Below are positions 9,105-16,944 of a DNA stretch of 30,000 nucleotides, in pieces. A program made the position numbers and the translations under genes. Below the pieces are notes generated by a model that made no database searches, had not been told where the DNA came from, and saw only the letters and a program-made list of their open reading frames with translations. Positions within the stretch are counted from its first letter, which is position 1, and every line of letters starts with the position of its first letter. The stretch is from Symbiodinium natans (taxonomy: Eukaryota > Sar > Dinophyceae > Suessiales > Symbiodiniaceae): NCBI GenBank assembly GCA_905221605.1, contig CAJNDS010001125.1, forward strand, positions 474,106 through 504,105. The letters run 5' to 3'.

Positions 9105-9141
9105 GACGAAATTCACTCATTCCCTACTGCGAACCAACAAG
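9105..9141 (+). mobile_element. Right end of family-1 palindromic element
   Basis: CTCATTCCCTACTGCGAACC continued by AACAAG matches the right termini of the elements at 20005-20196 and 25883-26009. Here it runs directly into an exon, acting as polypyrimidine tract and AG acceptor. No clear left end found. Confidence 0.5.
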
Positions 9142-9163
9142 TTATCTCGGAGTCTTCCTCATG
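9142..9163 (+). CDS. 22-base exon of gene 2
   Basis: TTATCTCGG through CATG, bounded by CAAG and GTGAGG. It joins the exon at 8725 (phase 1) to that at 9241 (phase 2) without a stop: VISESSS, then a Cys codon. Confidence 0.45.
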
Positions 9164-9240
9164 GTGAGGGTCGTTGCGAGTTAACGCAAGAACCTCGCAA
9201 CAAACCCGAGACAGTGCTGCTATCTCTTGGGGATTTTCAG

Positions 9241-9296
9241 TTTCGGGATGCCAAGACTCAGAGTGGATGATCTGGATTCCGCCCCGAAGGCGTCTG
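9241..9296 (+). CDS. Exon of gene 2
   Basis: Reads FGMPRLRVDDLDSAPKAS between ATTTTCAG and G|GTAATC. The phase joins cleanly to the exon at 9411 across a short conventional GT-AG intron. Confidence 0.65.
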
Positions 9297-9410
9297 GTAA
9301 TCCTCTGGGCCTAGAACCTGGGCTATCTTGGGAGCCTATATATCTATATATGTATACATACATATATATATATATATGTATGTACACTTTTGTGTTTTTT
9401 TGTTTTCCAG
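9297..9410 (+). other. Intron with AT palindrome
   Basis: 114 bases, GT...TTTTCCAG, with a long (TA)n palindrome at its centre (about 9338-9384) and no telomere-type units. A useful contrast to the array-filled introns around it. Confidence 0.6.
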
Positions 9411-9516
9411 TTGCGCTCCGGAATGAAGGGTTCGGGTTCTGGGAAGCCGCCGAAGAACTCCGGTCGCGGTCGAGGGCTGAGGGCCAGAAGAAAGGAAGCT
9501 CACGGTTGCGTTTGGG
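9411..9516 (+). CDS. Exon of gene 2 (charged)
   Basis: Reads ALRNEGFGFWEAAEELRSRS followed by RAEGQKKGSS. A charged, probably helical segment. It runs into the telomere-type array, which provides the donor (GG|GTTTAG). Confidence 0.6.
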
Positions 9517-9681
9517 GTTTAGGGTTTAGGGTTAGGGTTTAGGGTTTCGGGTTTAGGGTTTAGGGTTTAGGGAGGATCGCATGCATGGGGCCAGGTATGT
9601 AAGGAATGGAGGCACAAACATGCAACCGGCCTCTCAAACAAGCCTCACTAACCCGTGTCACCTGACAGGTTTTTTCCTACC

Positions 9682-9817
9682 GAACCCTAAATCCTGAACC
9701 CTAAACCCTAAACCCTAAGCCCTAAGCCCTAAGCCCTAAACCCTAAACCCTAAACCCTAAACCCTAAACCCTAAACCCTAAACCCTAAACCCTAAACCCT
9801 AAACCCTAAACCCCAAA
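9682..9817 (-). repeat. CCCTAAA array
   Basis: About 19 units with three successive CCCTAAG variants near the left. Confidence 0.95.
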
Positions 9818-9829
9818 CGGCCTGTGCAG

Positions 9830-9913
9830 GCTCCGGAGAGCATGCCCTTCCCTTGCACGATGGGCGCCTTCAACGAAAGCATCTGCGGAGATGCCACTCG
9901 GCCTTCTTCTGGC
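9830..9913 (+). CDS. Exon of gene 2 (Cys-containing)
   Basis: Reads APESMPFPCTMGAFNESICG and DATRPSS. Strong G/C third positions and a CTGTGCAG acceptor. Paired cysteines and an NES site suggest an extracellular segment. Donor unclear. Confidence 0.5.
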
Positions 9914-9941
9914 TGGCTCTTAGGATTTTTAGCTTTTTGGT

Positions 9942-10017
9942 GTAGGGTTTAGGGTTTAGGGTTTAGGGTTTAGGGTTTAGGGTTTAGGGTTTAGGGTTTA
10001 GGGTTTAGGGTTTAGGG
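9942..10017 (+). repeat. TTTAGGG array
   Basis: About 11 perfect G-strand units. Confidence 0.95.
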
Positions 10018-10026
10018 GGAGTTCAG

Positions 10027-10059
10027 AAGTCAGCCAAGGCCATGGGCTGCCAGTTCGAG
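10027..10059 (+). CDS. Exon of gene 2, start of a PAN-like module
   Basis: Reads KSAKAMGCQFE after GAGTTCAG. A GC donor (GAG|GCCACC) gives phase 0 into the exon at 10263. The frame stays open to a TGA at 10078. Confidence 0.45.
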
Positions 10060-10098
10060 GCCACCCTGTCAGGCCGATGACAGCCCTGTCACGACTTG

Positions 10099-10166
10099 TA
10101 ACCCTAAACCCTAAACGCTAAACCCTAAGCCCCTAAACCCTACACCCTAAACCCTAAACCCTAAAC
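10099..10166 (-). repeat. CCCTAAA array
   Basis: C-strand units with single-base variants. Confidence 0.9.
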
Positions 10167-10262
10167 TCTGGATTTAGGGTTTGGAGTTTAGGCTGTTTGT
10201 CCCCGCAACTGCCGTTCTGAGACGCAGGAGTGACAAACAACAACATTTTGGACAATTTCCAG

Positions 10263-10310
10263 CTCTACGACACCTGGGAGGAATGCCAGCAACGGTGCTG
10301 CCAAGACAAG
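10263..10310 (+). CDS. PAN/Apple-like Cys-rich exon (gene 2)
   Basis: Reads LYDTWEECQQRCCQDK. The spacing T-x-EEC-xx-RC resembles the start of the PAN/Apple helix (S/T-x-EEC-xx-xC), a disulphide-stabilised module of secreted and surface proteins. Good TTTCCAG acceptor. Ends at GC (AAG|GCCCGG) or at a GT donor after 10318. Confidence 0.5.
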
Positions 10311-10362
10311 GCCCGGGCGTGGGTTTCAGAGCTTCGGAGCCCCAAACGCTCAGCCCCAAGCC

Positions 10363-10522
10363 CTAGGCCCTCAGCCCTAAGCCTGAACCCCTAAGCCCTA
10401 AGGCCTTAAACCCGAAACCAGAAACCCGAAACCCTAAACCCGAAACCCTAAACCCTAAACCCTAAACCCTAAACCCTAAACCCTAAACCCTAAACCCGGA
10501 TCCCTGAACCCTGAACCCTGAG
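10363..10522 (-). repeat. CCCTAAA-type array, frayed
   Basis: Perfect core at about 10440-10495 with CCCGAAA and CCCTGAA variants at the edges. Confidence 0.85.
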
Positions 10523-10597
10523 CCGTGGTCCCGAACCCCTTCGGCCCTCGGAGCACCCTTGTTTCGAAGGATGCGGTGTTTGGGGTTCCCCCTAGAG

Positions 10598-10645
10598 GTA
10601 CCCTTCCCCACTGGCTGCTGGGACACCTGTGGGCAATTGCATAAG
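10598..10645 (+). CDS. Cys-rich exon of gene 2
   Basis: Reads VPFPTGCWDTCGQLHK, 16 codons in phase 0, ending at a GT donor AAG|GTAAAC. Joins in phase to the exon at 10806. Confidence 0.55.
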
Positions 10646-10805
10646 GTAAACCCTAGATCAGCAAAAACACCTACACCCGAACACCAGAACCTGAACAGGA
10701 CTGTGGGATCCCAAGCCCTTGCCAGCCCCCGAAATCATCCTCAGTATCCTCAGTACCTTCAATACCCTCAGTCCAATCCCCTCAATCATACATCCCCCCT
10801 GGCAG

Positions 10806-10844
10806 GACTGCATGGCCGCTTCGTACGAAGTGGAGACTAAGGCC
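10806..10844 (+). CDS. Exon of gene 2
   Basis: Reads DCMAASYEVETKA between CTGGCAG and GTGGTC, phase 0 on both sides. A weak terminal exon reading YVRCL-stop lies at about 11088-11105 after GGGACAACAG. Confidence 0.5.
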
Positions 10845-11164
10845 GTGGTCTTGGGGGAGCGGAGCTCAGGGGAGTGCCTTTAGTTATAGTTTAGGGTTTA
10901 GGGTTGAGGGTTGAGGGTTGAGGATATAGGATTTAGGGTTTAGGGTTTTAGGGTTCAAGATTCAGGGCTTCAAGGGCTTTGGTTTAAAGGCGCTAAGGGC
11001 TCTAAGGGCTTATGGATTTCAGGGTGGATTGTGTAAGGATTTCATGTAAGGTTTGTAGGGTTTGCGGTTGCATGAGAAGCAGCTTTAGGGACAACAGTAT
11101 GTCCGCTGCCTTTGAGGCTCTTGAGTCATTCCGCTCGGGTTCGCTACCTATGTCTGGGTCTCTG
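10845..11164 (+). other. Degenerate TTTAGGG DNA, end of gene 2 unresolved
   Basis: G-strand repeats with TTGAGGG variants at 10881-10960, then unique sequence. A second possible exon from about 11080 would read DNSMSAAFEALESFRSG, ending at TAA near 11169. Confidence 0.35.
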
Positions 11165-11240
11165 CCCTAAATCCTGAACCCTAAACCCTAAACCCTAAAC
11201 CCTAAACCCTAAACCCTAAACCCTAAACCCTAAACCCTGC
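11165..11240 (-). repeat. CCCTAAA array
   Basis: About 10 C-strand units directly upstream of a coding block. Confidence 0.95.
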
Positions 11241-11243
11241 CAG

Positions 11244-11341
11244 TCCCGCCAGACAGAGGGTATACAGAGCAACACTTCAAGCAGAGACGTATGCCCTGCA
11301 GAATGCGCAAGAAGCGGGGCCCACCTTCGCGGCGCAAAGGG
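11244..11341 (+). CDS. Ty1/copia RNase H-like exon (fragment)
   Basis: Reads VYRATLQAETYALQNAQEAG in its middle. The S/A-T-xx-AE-xx-AL pattern matches the conserved strand of copia-type RNase H. It ends at G|GTAGCT and joins in phase across a 44-base intron to 11386. Not a full element: no integrase or reverse transcriptase seen nearby. Could be a domesticated or decayed fragment. Confidence 0.4.
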
Positions 11342-11385
11342 GTAGCTGCTTGCTTCCCGACCTTCTGGAACAGATCTCGTTTCAG

Positions 11386-11486
11386 ATTTCTTTGCGCTCT
11401 TGAACGCAGCAGTGCAACAGAACCCTGGGCTCAGAGAGATGATGACGAAGGAGCCTAACAAGGGCATGGAAGAAGTGCTGCATTAG
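11386..11486 (+). CDS. Terminal exon of the copia-like fragment
   Basis: After CTCGTTTCAG reads FFALLNAAVQQNPGLREMMT, then KEPNKGMEEVLH and TAG (11484-11486). It is followed immediately by a telomere-type array, whose first unit overlaps the stop. Confidence 0.5.
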
Positions 11487-11825
11487 GGTTTAGGGTTTAG
11501 GGTTTTAGGGTTTTAGGGTTTTAGGGTTTTAGGATTTTAGGGTTTTAGGGTTTTAGGGTTTTAGGGTTTTAGGGTTTTTAGGGTTTTAGGGTTTTAGGGT
11601 TTTAGGGTTTTAGGGTTTTAGGGTTTTAGGGTTTTAGGTTTTTAGGGTTTTAGGGTTTTAGGGTTTTAGGGTTTTTAGGGTGTTAGGGTTTTAGGGTTTT
11701 AGGGTTTTAGGGTTTTAGGGTTTTAGGGTTTTAGGGTTTTAGGGTTTTTCGGGTTTCTCGGGTTTTAGGGTTTTAGGGTTTTCGGGTTTTAGGGTTTTAG
11801 GGTCTGGGGTTTGGGGTTTAGGGTT
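11487..11825 (+). repeat. TTTTAGGG octamer array
   Basis: About 35 G-strand units, mostly TTTTAGGG rather than TTTAGGG, with sporadic TTTTTAGGG and TTTCGGG. A second octamer array lies at 26325-26545. Confidence 0.95.
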
Positions 11826-11864
11826 ACATAAGGGGTCAGGGTCTAGAGTGCTCCCAAACACGAA

Positions 11865-11900
11865 ATGGCGGGGGAACTGGAGAGGCGAAGACGGTTTCAG
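11865..11900 (+). CDS. Possible first exon of gene 4
   Basis: ATG opens MAGELERRRRFQ before a GA dinucleotide (CAG|GAATCA) and an in-frame TAG at 11913. First ATG-led block after the stop at 11486. Speculative. Confidence 0.25.
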
Positions 11901-12027
11901 GAATCAAGGGCTTAGGGGTTTAATATTTCGGGTCTCGTTTCGCGTCAGGGCTCTGGGGCTGAGAGTTAAGGCAGGGAGGAGGTTGAAGTTTTGTGTGTTT
12001 TGGGGCTTCGGAGTTAGCGGAACTCAG

Positions 12028-12100
12028 CCAAACGCCTCAAGCCGCTCCGAGCAGCTGCCAGATCTGCAAGAAGCACACGGAGGTGCAGGACCATACCCTT
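12028..12100 (+). CDS. Candidate exon with a C-x2-C motif (gene 4)
   Basis: One frame has the bias of the other exons: APSSCQICKKHTEVQDHTL. CxxC followed by two His could be a small zinc site. Another frame is also open, so the frame is not certain. Confidence 0.3.
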
Positions 12101-12283
12101 GCGCGACGAGCTTGGCTACGTCAGGGCTCGGAGTTGGATAAAGCCCTAAACTCCGAACCTTCAGGGTTTAGGGTTTCGGGTTTCGGGTTCTTGGTCAAGT
12201 GCACTGCCGATCGGGGTCAACCAATGACGCTAGAAGCTTGCTGCCAGCTCAGGGTCGAAACCCCCCACATTTGACCCTGGGCC

Positions 12284-12464
12284 CACCGAACCCAAACCCT
12301 AATTAAACCCTAAACACTAAACCCCAAACCCCAAACCCCAAACCCCAAACCCCAAACCCCAAACCCCAAACCCCAAACCCCAAACCCCAAACCCTAAACC
12401 CTAAACCCTAAACCCTAAACCCTAAACCCCAAACCCCAAACCCTAAACCCTAAACCCTAAACCT
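12284..12464 (-). repeat. CCCCAAA then CCCTAAA array
   Basis: A block of about 10 consecutive CCCCAAA units switches to CCCTAAA units, showing local homogenisation of variants. Confidence 0.95.
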
Positions 12465-12499
12465 AGCTGCCCCAGCTGAACAATTGAATCGCTGCAAAC

Positions 12500-12586
12500 C
12501 GAAACCCCAAACCCAAACCCCCAAACCCCAACCCCCAAACCCCAAACCGGTTTAAGGTTTAGGGTTTAGGGTTTAGGGTTTAGGGA
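12500..12586. repeat. Head-to-head C-strand/G-strand junction
   Basis: CCCCAAA units (12500-12547) meet TTTAGGG units (12553-12586) at the palindrome AAACCGGTTT with no spacer. Confidence 0.9.
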
Positions 12587-12711
12587 CCCCAAGCCCCAAG
12601 GGCCAAACCCCAAACCTCAGTACAATGCTGAAGGGCATCATCCCCAAACTTGAGAGATGACTCGCCTCACGAGCTGATTAGCAACATCAGCGGTTTCACT
12701 TCTAAACCTCA

Positions 12712-12828
12712 GAACCCTAAACCGCAAACCCTAAACCCCAAAACACGGACCCCAAACCCTAAACCCTAAACCCCAAACCCTAAACCCTAAACCCTAAACC
12801 CCAAACCCTAAACCCCAAACCCCAAACC
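12712..12828 (-). repeat. CCCTAAA/CCCCAAA array
   Basis: C-strand array before the exon at 12835. Confidence 0.9.
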
Positions 12829-12834
12829 TCTGAG

Positions 12835-12940
12835 GCCTTCCGACACGGTCACAGGCCTCTATGCCGGCATCACCGCGCGCCGGGCCGCCACCGACGGCTT
12901 CGGGGTTGTGAGGGGACGCCTGCACTACGCCGGCGCGCAG
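12835..12940 (+). CDS. Exon of gene 4
   Basis: Reads DTVTGLYAGITARRAATDGF, then GVVRGRLHYAGAQ. Third positions are almost all G or C. Acceptor CTCTGAG, GC donor (CAG|GCAGGG), ends in phase 0. Gly/Ala/Arg-rich; family not recognised. C-strand array upstream, G-strand array downstream. Confidence 0.65.
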
Positions 12941-12941
12941 G

Positions 12942-13063
12942 CAGGGTTTAGGGTTTAGGGTTTAGGGTTTAGGGTTTAGGGTTTAGGGTTAGGGTTTAGG
13001 GTTTAGGGTTTAGGGTTTAGGGTTTAGGGCTTAGGGCTTAGGGTTTAGGCTTTAGGGTTTAGG
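12942..13063 (+). repeat. TTTAGGG array
   Basis: About 17 G-strand units with CTTAGGG variants in the right part. Confidence 0.95.
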
Positions 13064-13125
13064 GGTTCCGGGTATCAAGGGTTTCTGCTGGATTAGCATT
13101 CGAGTTACAATGGTAGCTTCATTAC

Positions 13126-13370
13126 ACCCTAAACCCTAAACCCTAAACGCTAAACGCTAAACCCTAAACCCTAAACCCTAAACCCTGGTTATTGATCGGA
13201 GTCTATCATCCACCAAAAAAACGGCCAGGATCCCGCCTGGGGATTTTAGGCTTTTGGGGGTTGAGGGTTTAGAGGTTTTGCCGGTTCATGAGGTCAGGGA
13301 CCCTGAGCCCTAAACCCGAAACCCTAAACCCTAAACCCCAAACCCTAAACCCTAAACTCTAAGCCCCCTA
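13126..13370 (-). repeat. Two CCCTAAA arrays
   Basis: Runs at 13126-13186 and 13305-13370. The spacer shows no exon. Confidence 0.85.
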
Positions 13371-13389
13371 AACCGTTGGGCTCTTGCAG

Positions 13390-13428
13390 GTGGGCAGCTT
13401 CAGTGGCCACCGCCTTCCGGCCGGCAGG
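13390..13428 (+). CDS. Exon of gene 4
   Basis: Reads VGSFSGHRLPAGR after CTCTTGCAG, phase 0, with a GC donor. Fits directly between the exons at 12835 and 13755. Confidence 0.5.
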
Positions 13429-13483
13429 GCTGATGGGGGGTTCCGGGGTTCGTGGCTGCGGCTGTGGGTTCAGCTTCAAGACT

Positions 13484-13557
13484 AGGGTTTAGGGTTTAGG
13501 GTTTAGGGTTTAGGGTTTAGGGTTTAGGGTTTAGGGTTTAGGGTTTAGGGTTTAGGG
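13484..13557 (+). repeat. TTTAGGG array
   Basis: About 10 perfect G-strand units. Confidence 0.95.
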
Positions 13558-13754
13558 ACTTTACTACAACTTTATATCGCTTTATAAGTTGAGGCTTCCT
13601 CTAATTTCATAGCAAGGGAGCCAAAAGTTAAACTTTTCTTGGGGGGTTCAACAGCAACCCCAAGAAGAGGGAGTTGTTGAAAGCCCCCCCCCCATTTCTC
13701 TACGCCGGCCTAGGGGCGGGCGTATCTAGCGGCCCTATGCGGTTTCGTTTCCAG

Positions 13755-13865
13755 CTGCGCGCAGCGCCCTCGCCCATCAATGCACCAAAAGCTCACACTG
13801 GGGGGAAGGCACGGAAGCCTGGGAGGAAGGCTGAGTCGTCCCAGTTCATCGTCATGGAGTCTTAG
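13755..13865 (+). CDS. Terminal exon of gene 4
   Basis: After TTTCGTTTCCAG reads LRAAPSPINAPKAHTGGKAR, then KPGRKAESSQFIVMES and TAG (13863-13865). A basic, Pro/Gly-rich, probably disordered C-terminus. Phase 0 fits the preceding exon. Confidence 0.6.
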   Translation: MRAAPSPINAPKAHTGGKARKPGRKAESSQFIVMES

Positions 13866-14639
13866 AATAAGGACCGGGAGTAGGCCCTTTTTTCTTTTTT
13901 TCTCCTTTTTTTAGAGTTGAGGGTTCCCTTATAATCCCCTTAAAACCAAAAGGGTGCCCTTTCTGTTCCTAGGTTACTCCCGGGTCTAGTAGAGCAGGCC
14001 AGAGACCTAAACCCTAAATCCTTGCAATGTCTTTGCGCAAGCTTTCAGGTCTGGTGCTTTTCAGAACCCGAAGCCAGAGGGCTTAAGGGGGCAGTTAAGT
14101 AACTGTTGTTGGAAACAAGGGGTTTCTGTACAAAGGGCTGCCTCTTCAGGGGGCCCTAAACTGAAGAAACAAAGGATTGCGCCACCTTTGGCATTTTCTG
14201 GGGGAAATGCGCACGTTAGGCGGTTGTATCTGGGGAGTCTAATACGGTGTGCTTTCATGAGATTCGAAGATATTTTCCTAGGACCCTCCAAGCAGCACAA
14301 TTTTGCCTTTGTACGGGCCAGCTTCAACCTAGCCTGGGAATAAGGGCGCTTTTGCTTTGTTATCCTAGGTTGTTGCCCGAAACCCTAAACCCCAAACCCT
14401 CAACCCTTTAGGCCCTAAACCCCAAACCCCAAACCCTAAACCCTCAAGATAAAAAAAATTAGAAATTGTATGTGGTCTCATTTTGAATTTTCCAAGTTAT
14501 TTGTCTGAACAGCTGACAGGCTGAGTTTAAGTAAATTAAGCCAAAACACTTCTGAGGCCAAATGCTCAATTTACTTCAACTTTTCCCCTCCCCCCCCCCC
14601 CTCCCCATTATTGGGACCCAAACCCTATACAATTTCTAT
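13866..14639. other. Intergenic; no gene recognised
   Basis: Unique sequence with T-rich stretches, a decayed C-strand array at about 14380-14445 and a C-rich tract near 14590. An 88-codon reverse-strand ORF at 14061-14327 lacks exon-like codon bias. Confidence 0.5.
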
Positions 14640-14780
14640 AAATCCTAAACCCTCTAAACCCTAACCCTAAACCCTAAACCCTAAACCCTAAAACCTAAAC
14701 CCTCAACCCTAAACCCTAAACCCTAAACCCCAAACCCTAAACCCTAAACCCCAAACCCCAAACCCTAAACCCTAAACCCC
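14640..14780 (-). repeat. CCCTAAA/CCCCAAA array
   Basis: C-strand units before the exon near 14800. Confidence 0.9.
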
Positions 14781-14799
14781 CCCAAGCGCAGAATCCCAG

Positions 14800-14870
14800 G
14801 TTCGCCCACCTTCTGCAAGGCCAAGTGTGCCGAAGATCCGCCACTTGGGCTCAGAGAGGGGTGGCCGGTC
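14800..14870 (+). CDS. Candidate Cys-rich exon of gene 5
   Basis: Reads SPTFCKAKCAEDPPLG after ATCCCAG. The C-xx-xC-AEDP pattern resembles the PAN helix. Right border unresolved. Confidence 0.35.
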
Positions 14871-14885
14871 TAGGCTGACTTGAGG

Positions 14886-15050
14886 GCTTAGGGTTTAGGG
14901 TTTGGGGTTTAGGGTTTGGGGTTTAGGGTTTGGGGTTTGGGGTTTGGGGTTTGGGGTTTAGGGTTTAGGGTTTAGGGTTTGGGGTTTAGGGTTTAGTGTT
15001 TGGGGTTTATAGGGTTCAGGGTTTGGGGTTTGGGGGGGCTCGGGGCTTAG
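14886..15050 (+). repeat. TTTGGGG/TTTAGGG mixed array
   Basis: G-strand array in which TTTGGGG units form consecutive blocks. Confidence 0.9.
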
Positions 15051-15102
15051 GTTGAAGGTTTCAAGGAGGCTTTGGAGGGTGCTAAGGTGCTAAGGCTCTC
15101 AG

Positions 15103-15225
15103 GACGTCAGGGACTTTGCTCATCAAGAAAAAGTAAACTAAAAAAAGAAAAAAATGAAAAAAAATGTGGTGGAGGTGTTGTTTCTTTTGATTCTTTTTTT
15201 GTTGTTAGACGTCAGGGACTTTGCT
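15103..15225. repeat. 18-base direct repeat flanking an A/T-run insert
   Basis: GACGTCAGGGACTTTGCT occurs exactly at 15103-15120 and 15208-15225. Between them lie 87 bases starting purine-rich (AAAGAAAAAAATG) and ending T-rich. This looks like an insertion with target duplication. Confidence 0.7.
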
Positions 15226-15450
15226 TGAGTTTTTGGGCCTTCTGCGTCGGTGAGGTCGCTCCTACCAGGATTCGGGGCTTTTTTTTTTTCTGTGTGTGTG
15301 TGTCGCCTTAAGAAGCTTAAAAGCTACACATCACGCAGGCGTGGGTGTGTATCCGGTTTGTGTTATTGCGCGTGGAGCCAGAACCCCCTGGGCGAGTTGC
15401 TTTGGTCCTGCTGTGTTTGATGCAGTAGAAGGTTGTGCAACTCCTTCCAG

Positions 15451-15504
15451 TACCACGACAATGAAGGCTGCTTCTTGAGGACTGGAGACCGGCCCAAGCT
15501 GAGT
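15451..15504 (+). CDS. PAN/Apple-like exon of gene 5
   Basis: Reads YHDNEGCFLRTGDRPKLS after CTCCTTCCAG. An aromatic residue, acidic turn and G-C-F/W-L strand is the usual end of a PAN module. GC donor (AGT|GCATGA), phase 0. The 15226-15450 stretch before it shows no sure exon. Confidence 0.55.
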
Positions 15505-15589
15505 GCATGAATGTTGGTTCTGGGTGCGGGGTTGGTTCACGGCTTCAGGTCTCAGCGCATCCCAAGCCCTGATCCGGGCTTACTTGAAC

Positions 15590-15729
15590 TCAAACCCTAA
15601 ACCCTGAACCCTGAACCCTGAACCCTGAGCCCTAAACCCTAAACCATCCCTAAACCCTAAACCCTAAACCCCAAACCCTAAACCCTAAACCCTAAACCCT
15701 AAACCCCAAACCCCAAACCCCAAACCCTA
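15590..15729 (-). repeat. CCCTAAA array with CCCTGAA and CCCCAAA blocks
   Basis: Variants occur in consecutive runs, including three CCCTGAA in a row. Confidence 0.9.
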
Positions 15730-15779
15730 ACATTATGTTTCACATTAGGAAGACGTCTTTCTGCCCCCTCCGCTTCCAG

Positions 15780-15830
15780 GACTGCCTGCGTGAAGCCGAA
15801 CTCCATCCTGGTGCCGGGCCTATCAAAAGG
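15780..15830 (+). CDS. Exon of gene 5
   Basis: Reads DCLREAELHPGAGPIKR, 17 codons. Acceptor CGCTTCCAG. The donor AGG|GTTTAG is the first unit of the following telomere-type array. Phase 0 both sides. Confidence 0.65.
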
Positions 15831-15901
15831 GTTTAGGGTTTAGGGTTTAGGGTTTGGGGTTTAGGGTTTAGGGTTTGGGGTTTAGGGTTTAGGGTTTAGG
15901 G
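15831..15901 (+). repeat. TTTAGGG array at intron start
   Basis: Begins exactly at the splice donor. The same intron ends with the C-strand array at 16078-16264. Confidence 0.95.
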
Positions 15902-16077
15902 GTTGTGGTGAAGCCCTGACTTCTCAAGCCCAAGAGACGAGCCTATCAGGGCAAGACTGCTTGTTTGCGCAGGTGGGCCCTTGGGGACCGCCTTTTTTTG
16001 TGTGTTCTTTTTGTAGGTTTCAGGGGATTTCGTGGGAAAATTGTTCAGAGATGCTGGCCAGAGGCAACTCCACCCCT

Positions 16078-16264
16078 GGCCCTAAACCCGAACCCTGAAC
16101 CCTAAACCCTAAACCGTAAACCCTAAGCCCTAAAGCCCAAACCCTAAGCCCTAAACCCTAAACCCTAAACCCTAAACCCCAAACCCTAAACCCTAAACCC
16201 TAAACCCTAAACCCTAAACCCTACACCCTAAACCCTAAACCCTAAACCCTAAACCCTAAACCCT
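16078..16264 (-). repeat. CCCTAAA array, long
   Basis: About 25 units, complementary to the array at the intron's 5' end. Confidence 0.95.
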
Positions 16265-16304
16265 CACCGACCCGACCTCCTACCATGCCATCCTCGGTCT
16301 GCAG

Positions 16305-16370
16305 GTTCCGAGCGCAGACAGCTTCTACTACACCTACTACAAGGAGGATGGCCAGTGCCTAGCCTGTTGG
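16305..16370 (+). CDS. PAN-like exon of gene 5
   Basis: Reads PSADSFYYTYYKEDGQCLAC between V and W. YY-x-EDGQCLAC parallels YHDNEGCFL of the exon at 15451, so this looks like the end of a second module. Acceptor GTCTGCAG, donor TGG|GTTGAG, phase 0. Confidence 0.6.
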
Positions 16371-16376
16371 GTTGAG

Positions 16377-16440
16377 TGTTTAGGGTTTAGGGTTTAGGGT
16401 TTCGGGTTTAGACCCTAAACCCTCAAAACCCTAAACCCTT
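16377..16440. repeat. G-strand array turning into C-strand array
   Basis: TTTAGGG units to about 16408 continue directly as CCCTAAA units via GTTTAGACCCTAAAC, giving a short perfect foldback. Confidence 0.9.
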
Positions 16441-16480
16441 CACTGGCGACATCCGAAACCTCCCTCTTGCATGCTCCCAG

Positions 16481-16535
16481 TTGTGCGCCGCTGTGGAAGA
16501 TGGATCAGACCACCAGGCCAGCGGAAATGCTTTAG
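16481..16535 (+). CDS. Exon of gene 5
   Basis: Reads LCAAVEDGSDHQASGNAL after GCTCCCAG, phase 0. The donor comes from telomere-like sequence (TTTAG|GTTTAG). Confidence 0.5.
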
Positions 16536-16830
16536 GTTTAGGGCTACGGTTTAGGGTTTAGGGGATAGGGGATGGGGTTTAGGCTATAGGGTTTAGGCTT
16601 TAGGTTTAGAATTTATGGTGCTTTGTTTGGTGGGGGGCTTTAGGTTTGGGTTTTGGAGTTTTAGGGCGTACCGCTTAGCGTTTAGGGTTTATAGGGTTTG
16701 GGGGTTTAAGTGGTTCACGCAGGGTATAGGGCTTAGGGCTTAGGGCTTAGGGCTTAGGGTGTACAATTCTCTCGGCTTGTTGGGGTGTAGAAGACCCTAA
16801 GCCCCTTTACCCTAAGCCCTAAACCCTAAT
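16536..16830. repeat. Decayed TTTAGGG array, short C-strand run
   Basis: Many variants, including four consecutive CTTAGGG units near 16730-16760. CCCTAAG/CCCTAAA at 16796-16830. Confidence 0.75.
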
Positions 16831-16867
16831 GCTTCTATACATCTATTTGGGAGCTTATGTCTCCAAG

Positions 16868-16925
16868 GAAAAGATGCGAGGTCTTCAAGACAACATATGC
16901 AAAAGAGTGCCTCCACTACTTCTGA
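16868..16925 (+). CDS. Candidate exon of gene 5
   Basis: Reads KRCEVFKTTYAKECLHYF to TGA at 16923-16925, with codon bias like its neighbours and PAN-like Cys/aromatic content. A second frame (ARSSRQHMQKSAS...) is open longer and fits the upstream phase, so the frame is undecided. Could be terminal or internal. Confidence 0.35.
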
Positions 16926-16944
16926 GGGCGGCGCGCAGACAGGA

